Source: Leptasterias polaris
Lineage: Eukaryota; Echinodermata; Asteroidea; Forcipulatida; Asteriidae
DNA length: 64,000 nt
Assembly (NCBI GenBank): GCA_037783415.1
Contig: JAZGTN010000073.1
Coordinates: 4,712,001 to 4,776,000, forward strand
Reading direction: 5' to 3'
Within the stretch, counting starts at the first letter, position 1. Each line of letters opens with the position of its first letter. The position numbers were made by a program, and so were the translations under genes. A model generated the notes under the pieces. It saw nothing but the letters and a program-made list of their open reading frames with translations. It was not told where the DNA came from and made no database searches. This document shows positions 49,110 to 58,439 of the stretch, one piece after another.

Positions 49110-51071
49110 CTATCGGTTTTTCCATTTTGAGAACATTCTGCTGTAATTGTGCTCCTTGTGAATCTTTGGCCCATCATAGTTATACGATGAGTTAGTGTCC
49201 TGTGACTTTGGATTTAGTTGGCCAGGTTGATACAAATTTTTTTTAGCATAGTAAGTGTGATATCGTTCAGCTCGACACTGTGCTCGTCGCTTTTTGTAGA
49301 TCTTTCCCATAACACGTTTTTTGTGATATTGTTGTTTTTTGTCCATTGCATCGAGGGCTTTTGCAGCGGGTGATCCAGCAGTAATGGGGCAATGAGTTGC
49401 CTCACACTTTTTGATAATAGAGTTTGCATGTTGGTTGTTCACCAGATGGATGGCGCTGTGATCTCTTGAAGCTCCGTTCCTTGAAAAGGTTAGTGTTCCT
49501 TTTGGATTTGTCATGGCGTAGGCATGATTCATGGATTCAGACTTCTGGGAACTTGTTCTGTACTTGGTTCTCTCTATCGCTTCGTCTCCTATGCGTTTTT
49601 CCAAAATTGTTTTAAAGATTTCCTCATCTTTAGATGTTAAAATAAATCTGCCGCGGACATAGCGAGAGAGGTATGGGTACTTGTATTTACCGTTGCAAAC
49701 ATGAGAATTTTGTTTGCATTTCTCATGGTCTCCCATGTAGCAGTTCGGAATTGCATCAATCGCCTTTGCAGCCAGTCTTTTCATGCTTGCTGTGTCATTT
49801 CCGCATTTAATGGAAATATGGTGTGCCTCAGCCTGTGCTCTGTGACTCACGTCATCAGCAAATCGGTCCTGTACTCTGTTTCGGTCTCTTGCACTGTTCC
49901 CAGGGAACATGTCACTGCTAAAGTTTGCTCGGCTGACTGCCGCACAAAGCGAGCGGTTCAAGTGGGATGGGTCCAGCAGACTTTCCATTTCCTTTCCCGT
50001 TCTTCTTCTCATGACAGAATTCATTCCTTATGCTAGACAGCCGTCAGCGTCTGTTGTTATTCTATCCACAAGAACTGGTTCCGTGCACTCCAAAAGTTTA
50101 GTCGCACATCGAACACCCCCTTCTCTCTCATCTCCCATATTGAAATGCGCTGGACGAGTAGCTGTGCACTTGTCGCCGTGCTTAGCGGATGTGCATTGTT
50201 GACCGAATGATGATGGTGACATTTCACCACTTTTACAAAGCTTGTTTTCTTGATGGTACATTATAACAAACTTTGAAGTAGTTGCGTTCTCGCACACGGT
50301 GTCTCTTGTCTGTGTTGCAGGAACAAATGGGGTTTTTTTCCTACAGTTGCGCAGGGGATTATTATACTGCCTGTCCATTTCAACTGCAATTGGACTTTCT
50401 CGTTCAAAGCCTTGGAGCTCACGGATGTCTTTCACTAGTTTCCTCTTGTCTGCCATGTCTCTGATATTTTCATTTTTGATCATTTCACCACATTTGTTCG
50501 AAATTTTTTGCAGCCCACTAGTGGATGGTACAGCTGTGTCCATTGATGTCAAGAGCCTCCTCGCACCTGCGGTTGCAATGCCAGTGTTCTGCAGGCCAAC
50601 TTGGAAAGACATGTTTGGGGTTGCAGTGCGTCGTCCCCGCTTCCTACCCTCGTTAGCTATCTCACTGTAAAGTTTTGTCTTTTGTGTTTTAAAACCACAC
50701 TTTTTGCAGGACATTACCTCTGAGACGGCTAAACCTCTACGCTCTTCTGCCTCAGCCAATAGTTTAGGTTGACCATCACACTTAGGATGTGTTTGTTGAT
50801 GATCAAGTACAGCTTGTGCACCCAGCTCTAGAGCTGAGTTGATGTCTACAAAACGATAACCTCCTCCTTGGTGATCAGTTCCTCTCTTGGGCAGTGGCTG
50901 GCCACATTTGTTGGCTATTGGGATCACTCCCTTGAGCTGGATCTTGTCAACTGGAGCCATTTCTACAACTTTTGGGCGAAGGAGCATCACATTTCTGCGG
51001 TTGTCTTGTTCCATCTGTGCTGCAATGTGGCAGAAATCTCCTCGCTCTGTATTTGGGGCGGCTAAACTCAA
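49110..51071 (-). pseudogene. Mutator-like DDE transposase with one in-frame stop
   Basis: An open frame of about 650 codons read on the minus strand, interrupted once by TAA (50,030-50,028); the two halves are in the same frame. Recognisable parts: a region typical of animal Mutator-like transposases (GYRFVDINSALELGAQAV), a CxxC pair (SCKKCGF), a first acidic site in VEMDRQYNNPLRN, a second in RITTDADG just before the stop, a CYMGDHEKC zinc-ligand cluster, and SESMN, the likely catalytic Glu, followed by a basic C-terminus. Family naming is from memory of these motifs. No ATG is found at the 5' end: the frame stays open upstream to about 51,140, so a first exon is missing or the N-terminus is lost. 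The premature stop falls right after the second Asp. Confidence 0.85.
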
Positions 51072-51159
51072 CTGCTGATGGGTTGGCCTGACATACCGTG
51101 GTGTAGGTATACTTTGAGTTTCACTGCCTTTGTCTTGTAGTGAATTTTAAAAAAATTTC

Positions 51160-52161
51160 GGCTTGAACCAAGTTTTTTGCATCTTGAAAATGCCGCGTCT
51201 AGCTCTACCCATTTTTATGGCAATGGATTTGTTACAAACATTGAATGGCATCCATCATAAGTGATCTCACATTAGTTGTGGTCTAAAGCAAAAATACTTT
51301 TACAGTTCTCCCGATGCACAAGCTAGCGTATCAGGGCCGACACTACGCTGAACGCACAAATTTCGGCCGATATGCCAAAATATATATATATATTTTTTTT
51401 TAATTTATTTTTTTCAATTTCAGATAAATTTCACAAAAATTCATCAAGATAAAACCATTGCCAATGCTCCATATTGGACAGTAGGACCTGTGAAAAGGCC
51501 CCCATCCCAGGGGAATTGTCTAAGATAATAGCCATCTGTTTCTGGATAGAGTTATAACTTGTCCCCATCAACCAGAAACAATCATAATGGTTTGGCCTTT
51601 TTCAACATGCCCCGCCCACGCCCCGCCCACCCTTTCCCCTTTTACCCCGTTCCAGAGGTAGAATAAAATTTGAAAGGGCAGTTAAATGTACAAAAAGTGA
51701 CCTATGTGTTTTCTAAATTTTATAAAGCTCCCCATTTTAGACTAATATGAATGCATGGTTAGAAAAATTTAAGGGAAAGCAAAATGTGCCCCCCCCCCCC
51801 CCCGGCCAGCCCCCTTCCATTTTTACAGCTTGTTCATGCCAATTAACCCCTTCTTAATGATTAATTAAATAACTTGTAAGGTTTTTATGATCCTGTGATA
51901 AAAAAGAGACATGTTAATAACTTTTTGAGTGAGGACTTGGATATAACTTCTGACTTGTCCTTAGAATGTACACAGTGTGTCGTGCAGGTTTTTCTTCTCG
52001 CATTGCTTAGAGTACATGTAAATGCTCCAACATGTTTGACCTTGTTGTAGACGAACGCAATAACATTTCACTTTTTTTTTTCCAGATATCAAGTCAGTGA
52101 CTTATTCTCAACAATTTAAGCATAATTTTTTAACCATAAAGAATAATTAAGTGCCCTTATA
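51160..52161. other. Non-coding right part of composite element body
   Basis: AT-rich DNA with a T-run at 51,388, a C-run at 51,787 and a short CCGCCCACG-type direct repeat at 51,609-51,640. No gene is seen. It could hold the promoter or first exon of the transposase, but neither can be recognised. Confidence 0.4.
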
Positions 52162-52640
52162 GGGTGCACCACACTAAATAAGCCAGAATTAATGCGCCAA
52201 GCTACTTATCATAATTTGTAAACCCACAACTTATTTTTAATTATAACGTTTTGGGGGTCATGCAATTAATAGATTGTGTAAATATAAAAATCTATCACAA
52301 CCTGGGGGTTCTGTGCTTCAACTTTTGAGGAGACTTGATAAATTTAGGCGTTAAAGTTGGCCCTATTTGACCGGGGAAGTGGAGAAGTGCTTCACGAAAA
52401 CTGGCAGCAAGTCGGTTTTGGAAAAAAAAAAAAAATCGTGTTTTTTCTTCTGGGGTAGTTAGCAAAAATTCCAAACGGCTGACCTGCCAAAAATTGAAAA
52501 GAATTCTGAAGTTTAGTTGTCCGGAAATATGTCTGATTGGTTTTCAAGAGGCTGAGAGACTTACACGATTTTTTGAGTATTTTTGAATAATTATCATTTA
52601 GCATTGGTTCCTATGGGAGATCATTTAGAGGGGTGCGCCC
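52162..52640 (+). mobile_element. Element E, right copy
   Basis: 479 bp, same orientation as the left copy and the same sequence except one missing T. Two such similar copies flanking a gene, when a third copy in the window (33,816) is strongly diverged, indicate a recent common origin of the pair. Confidence 0.9.
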
Positions 52641-52787
52641 TCGTAAAAATAACCAAAAACAATACGCGCAAAGAAACAGATTTGATAGTTTCCGCACAGC
52701 AAGCACGGTGCAAAACGAACTTTTACACAACATTGTGCTTGTTTAGGGGCCATTTATTTGCTAGTTTACAGAGAGCCGGTCTATTAT

Positions 52788-53486
52788 TAGACTTGACTCA
52801 AGTCCCAATCCCGTGCAAGGCCCTTCCTTGCCTCATCGTCAGAAAACTATTATTTTGCGCTCTGCATTCCCATACCAGGGACTTGACGAACCCGCAGTTG
52901 CCTGATATGTAAATTTATTCACTTACGAATATGCAAAGTTATGGCGCATTACTTGTTGTCCAATCAAACGCGTTCAAAAAGAAGACTCGTTGATTTTTTT
53001 ATTTGCGGGGGTGGTAAAGTACTTTGTCGAGGATCGAAATGCATGAATATATATAAAAACTACAAATTTATTTGAATTCAAGTTAATATTACGTATACAT
53101 TGGGATTGGTATTGTTTGCAAATGCATACTTTGAATTGTTGACAAATGCAATTCAGCGACTTAAAACACCCACCCCCCTCTTCCGCCCGGCAGCCATTCT
53201 GGAGATGCTTACGTCCATAGATACATGATACCAACGTCACAGAGCAAGATGAATACTAAATGAAAGGGGCGGCACTTCCACGCTCCCATTGGATTTGTAC
53301 ATCTCCCCATTTGGGGAGATTTTTCTATTCAAATGCGTGGAGTAGGAAACAACCCCGTCAAGTCCCTTGATCGCCACCGCATAAATAACTACATTTTGTC
53401 GGTGAGGGCGCACTGGTATTCTGTGGCTGCATGCTGGCGCGTTACGTTAGGAACCTCGCACGAGAAAGGGACTTGAATCAAGTCTA
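52788..53486. mobile_element. Mutator-type non-autonomous element (9-bp TSD), long form
   Basis: A 699-bp element with ends TAGACTTGACTCAAGTCCC and GGGACTTGAATCAAGTCTA. It is flanked by the identical 9-mer GTCTATTAT (52,779-52,787 and 53,487-53,495). The outer ~100 bp on each side match the short form at 11,775-11,981. The extra middle (about 52,880-53,360) contains no clear gene. Confidence 0.92.
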
Positions 53487-55279
53487 GTCTATTATCACAT
53501 GTTAATACACCCCCACGTGACCAGTCCTCGACCAATCAGAATGCACAAACTCTCCGAGGTATGTATTAATAATAGATAGTTCCCAGTAGACGCCATCTTT
53601 ACGGGCAAATCGCATTTTGGCTTGCAGGCGCGTCAAGCGCTCAAATTATTAACGCAGCCGCGTCGTTCACTAACCAATCATGCAATGAGTTTTGTGAAAT
53701 GTGCGCGTGCTGCACGCCGTTCTCACGCGTAACGCATGACTGTGTGTTCCAAATTGCCCGTAAAGAGATGTCCGATCACATTGCAACCTATGATGATATA
53801 GAGCCACATAGTTTGTATTATACATGTATAGGCGTACCACGGGCGCTGTTCTATTATTCAACGCGATGACTGTATTTTCCATGGGGGAAAATGAGCAATT
53901 CTCTACACAGAGTGATTTCAAGCGTATGATTGCTCCATATTGAGAGATGTGACCCGTATCAATGGGAGTTAGTCTGAAATTCACAGGACTCAAGCTGAGT
54001 ATACAGCGCTTTACACACACAATATCCTTTATCCCCGATGCAAATTTATAATCTTAAAATTCCTGTTTGTCCTATATCAGAACCTGATAGATCTTGTTGA
54101 TCAGAATATTTGAATTATTTATTCGTCTATTATTTCGTCTTGTTTTATCGGGGTCGACACCCCTGCTGTCAAGTACCTGGGCTCCCTGGAAGGGCTGGGG
54201 CTGTAAACATATACAATGACAAAAATAGTAAATGGTGACAAACAATGCAACCGAAAAACAAATATTCAATAACAAATAATATTAAAATCCCAAATAAAAC
54301 TAGAACTTGATTAGAAAAATAGCCATCAAGAAAAATTAATATTAAAACACCTATCAAAGGGACGTACATGTCTAGCTTTCAAAAAACAACACACACACAA
54401 AAATCCCACAAAAAAAATTAAAATAAAATAAAATAACAGACAAAAAGTAGACATCCGCTACTAAACCAACAATTGATAATGGCATTAATTTGTTCCCCAA
54501 AAACAAACACCACTCATCATTTATCTGCCTGTCCCAAACAAGTGTTTTATTATTTTATTCAATATCTGGTTATCACTGCAAAAACTGGTATTTGAATTGA
54601 CACACGTAAAAAAACACTAACTTCTGCCAGCACAATTACATTGGTGTTGTTTTACACCATATTATTTTGTTTATTTTGATTGTCTTTCATGCACACTCAA
54701 CAAAACACAACAACAAACAAACAACAACAACATTAATTCAGATAACTATAGTGAAGATCAGTCCATTCGTGTATCGACACTGGGCCCCCTGCAAGCTAGG
54801 ACCTTCGTTCTATGCAGCCAGTATGCAGCGACTTATAATTTCAAGTGGCAGCGATTGAGTATAAACTACTGTACATTACATCATTACTCTATTCTTCCAG
54901 TGATTTGGTGCAAACCGTCGTTTCCGTGGTTACCATTACCGTGCGCTTTCATTCAAAACACATTGCGACGTCCATCAGTTTTAAATGATTGTCTATAACG
55001 ATGCTATTAAACAATGATTTATTTGAGTTTGGTGCATTGAAATATTGCTGTAGTCGAATCAGGATTGTAAAATGCACACATTACAACGAGTATCGATCCA
55101 ATTGTTTTAACAAAATTATTAGTCTCTGTCCAACAGCCGGTGCAGACAATTCCTGAAAATGCTGGACCGGGTGGTCCCCCCCTTATTCTAGATCCGGAAT
55201 TTAACCATGTAAGAAGGATCATTGGTTGAATGGCTGAACCTGATATAGTACGGTGTTCAGTGACACGAAATGGCGGGTT

Positions 55280-56310
55280 TGATGTTGCCTGTAGTATATC
55301 CTCCCCTGTCCGGTTTTCGATGTAGTAGGCCTTTTTCTTTGAATTGAAAAAAAATAAAAATATTCCATAATCAACTGATGCCCTAATTACCTTCCTTTGT
55401 TTATAAGAAATATGCAAACATATATTAAAACGTGATGGACATTGAAACTTTCACACCACGCACCGATCTTCGATGACTTCAATAGCGTCCCATTTGTTTT
55501 GAGTTTGACCTGTTTTCGATGCAAACAAGAAAGTATGGTGTCCGGGTGAAGCCATACGTGGAAGAGACATCTGCAGTGACTACAAGTGTTCTGTGAGACT
55601 TAGTGTATGACTCTATAGCCAGCAGTTTTCTTCATTTTATTCAACATATTTTTTATTTAGTTTTAAAAATAACCATGGTATTTTTCAAAAACTAAAAAAA
55701 AAAAAAAAAAAAAAAAAAAAATGTAAATAATTCTTGGCTTTCAAATCTTATTTTTATTTAGTTTTGTGTCTTTTTATGTTTCTTAACATTTATAATAAAA
55801 CATATAAATAAACAGTGATAATCGAATCACAAAGCTGATGTTTAAATTTTAATATTAATAACAAAAATGATAGAGTGTTACAAAAAAAAATTATCCAGAC
55901 TATTAGAAAATGATATAGGCACGTGGCTTCTTTAAGCCTCTGTATTTTTTCCCCAGAATGCTCAGCAGAATGTTCAGTCACATGATTTGATCATCGTGAA
56001 TTGTGAATTGAAAAAGTGTTTGATGAAACTTTTTCGGTGGGAATTTTTTTTTTTATGGCCCCGACAGTATGACATATTTTTGTACCTTGCAGAAATGCCT
56101 AAAATACCACAACTTTTTGCATAACAAGTGCAACTAACCAGTGGAGCCTTACATGTTTCTAAGTTTTGGTCAAATGAGAGGAGACTCTTTGCTTGGCAAG
56201 TCAAACCACAAAAATTGTATCTAGGGACTGTTTACATCGCGCGCAGAGAGGTAAAAGATTTGCCTCGATTTCAGGGACGCCCTGAATACAGGGCGTCCTA
56301 CGATACTATT
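55280..56310. mobile_element. Element F, inverted and interrupted copy in unit 3
   Basis: The two ends (55,290-55,520 and 55,975-56,305) match 15,830-15,600 and 15,540-15,205 in reverse orientation. Between them is an AT-rich insertion containing a 35-base A-run (55,688-55,722). Units 1 and 2 have no element here. Confidence 0.75.
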
Positions 56311-56826
56311 AGTATTAGTAGGCCTATTTGAGTATACGTGACCCTGACCGTATGCACAGAGCGGGGAAAAAGCGCTGGAAACAAAATGGATGCAAAACAC
56401 AAAAAACACTCAAACTCAATTGGCCATGTTCAAAACTAGGGCGGTGCATGGCCTGAGCAATTTTTAACGCATGTTTTTCAACTAATTGACGAAGCTTGAG
56501 CCCATAATATCATAACCCATTGGCTTCGAAAAGGACCATAAAACACACACATCGTCACATGAGTAACAACTCAATTTAAACTACAATAATACTTACAATT
56601 GATAAGGCATTTACAGTACGCATGAGGACAGCAAGGATGGATCACCGGGTATTCCTTTCATGATGTACTGCGCGAACTCCAACTGAACTCTGACCCACTG
56701 CAGCCTACAACTCAATAGGCTAGTCAATCTATTTCTACCTCCATGATCTCAGTGCTCTTATCTCTTTGTAAATTCAAATTTAATTCGGCCCTTGGGCCGC
56801 AAGTTTTGAATGTTTTTAATAAACCA

Positions 56827-56827
<1 letters not shown>

Positions 56828-56857
<30 letters not shown>

Positions 56858-56860
56858 TAA
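56828..56860. repeat. (AAT)n microsatellite
   Basis: About eleven AAT/ATA units in unit 3 spacer. Confidence 0.95.
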
Positions 56861-57639
56861 TAGCGCCCGAGTGCGGTTTGGAATTTGAAGTAGGCTTGAT
56901 GTTAAAAATCTCCAAAACTCTCCCCATGGTTTGGAAATTCAAATTCCCGCGGTGTTCGTTTGTGAATGCAGCCAGAGGCGGTTGGTACCCGCCTGTCACC
57001 TTACTCAACGTGGATGGATTCGATGGTCTTGATGAAAATACTGTGACGGCTTTTGCCTGTTTTCTCAATAAGACTAAGTAGACACTGGGTCTCTGCTGAA
57101 ACTTTTGAAGGTGACTATCTTCATTGACAATTTGACAAAATCAGCATTACGTTGACAAAAACCAAGACCTTACCGTAACCCAAGTATGTTTCAACTCGCT
57201 CTAAACATACTTGTTGAACTATTGTGCAGTCAGTTCAAGTTCAACACTCCTCAAAATGTCGAAAGTCACACTATACTTTGTTGGTGAATGGTAGTGACGT
57301 TTTAGAACCAGGAGTGACAATTCGTCTACAATGAACCATCAATTACCATGGTCCAAAGAAGACGACCATGCACTTACACAATTTCCACAGACACCTAACT
57401 CGGATGCAGTTTGGAAGACCTGACAGGAATTATAGCGGATAAACCACGGGGTGGGTTAACAGAATATCAAATTATTTCGACCGTGGTCAATGGATGATGA
57501 TGACCAAGGCGGAAGATAATTTATTGGTTCCCATATTATGAGGTAGAAATCAGTGGCATAATTAGACATTTTAATCATGGTGGGGGGGGGGGGGGGGGGG
57601 TGGGGAAAGCGGGGGCAAAGACATTATTTGGTGTTTTAA

Positions 57640-57890
57640 TATTCGTTACCTTTTTATGGAGGCCGAGAATAAAACAAAAAAGGCAAACAAAGGGTGCCCA
57701 AAGGGGGAATTCTAAAGACCGGGGTGCTCCACAAGGACTTTTGTGTTCAAAGTAACGGGAGGATGTTAACTACAGGGACAAAAGGAAACAACAAAAGACG
57801 TCTCTCGGGAATGTAAACAAATTGAATGTGGGATGGGGGGGGGGGGGTGATTATTCAGCAGTGAAATCAAAATGTATGAATTATTAAAAC
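57640..57890 (-). pseudogene. Relic of PLSCR intron 2
   Basis: Sequence around GGGGTGCTCCACAAGGACTT and the flanking 250 bp match intron 2 of copy 1 (21,770-21,960) and copy 2 (43,700-43,890). The neighbouring exons 2 and 3 are absent. It marks the former extent of unit 3. Confidence 0.75.
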
Positions 57891-58439
57891 ATTAATTGAA
57901 ATGTCAAGCAGTATTGCACCTCACAAGGAACGTAAGCTTTCACTGATTTAATGTGAACTTCCTCAAATCCTCCTTCGAATTCAAATTTAGAAAAAGGAAA
58001 CCATACAAGAAGAAAGTTAGTTTGAATTGTAACCACGGGGAGTTTATTCCAATCGAAAAATTATTGCCAGGACGGAACTAAAGAGGGCGGCATTTATTAT
58101 TGTCAATGCACGACGTCAGAGCCAGACATCAACAGTGTGACATCATGGCTAAAAATACATGATAATCTTTCACTTTACGGTCGAGTCTAGTCTGATCTAT
58201 AGTCCGTGACAATCGATTCTAAAGTAATGTCATCAGAAATTCGACGTCCGACGGACACCTTCTCTTGATACTCTTAATCTTATGGGCCCCATTGGGCCCC
58301 TTAACTTATAAAGATTTTAAGAACAGTCAATTAGTTTTGGAAGAACAAGTACAGTTCTTTTGACGGTTGATTTGTTTACCTCCAGATCCAACTTTGTTGT
58401 GTGCCGTGCGAGAGAGGAGTGGGGTGAAATCTTTGCACG
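57891..58439. promoter_or_regulatory. Upstream region of PINK1
   Basis: About 550 bp between the unit 3 relic and the PINK1 start codon. It probably contains the PINK1 promoter and 5' UTR by position only. No TATA box or other core element could be assigned with confidence. Confidence 0.35.

Larger units (their letters stand above)
48044..52640. mobile_element. Composite element: E - transposase body - E
   Basis: Two direct 480-bp element E copies (48,044-48,523 and 52,162-52,640) bracket 3.6 kb containing a broken Mutator-like transposase on the minus strand. The outer flanks share TCGT (48,040-48,043 and 52,641-52,644). The inner flanks share TATA (48,524-48,527 and 52,158-52,161). Outer ends GGGTGCACC and GGTGCGCCC are inverted repeats. 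The whole may have moved as one unit with a 4-bp duplication, or may have formed by recombination between two E copies. Confidence 0.75.
53815..57890. repeat. Tandem unit 3, decayed
   Basis: Spacer collinear with the left parts of units 1 and 2 (for instance 54,480-54,660 with 4,850-5,100, and 56,880-57,130 with 10,040-10,270). After about 57,160 the match jumps to intron 2 sequence (57,640-57,890 with 21,770-21,960). No PLSCR exon remains, so most of the gene has been deleted. Confidence 0.8.

Noticed and set aside
49110..51071. Host gene reading for the two long minus-strand frames
   Set aside because: Motifs match Mutator-like transposases, and the gene sits between repeat copies with an in-frame stop.
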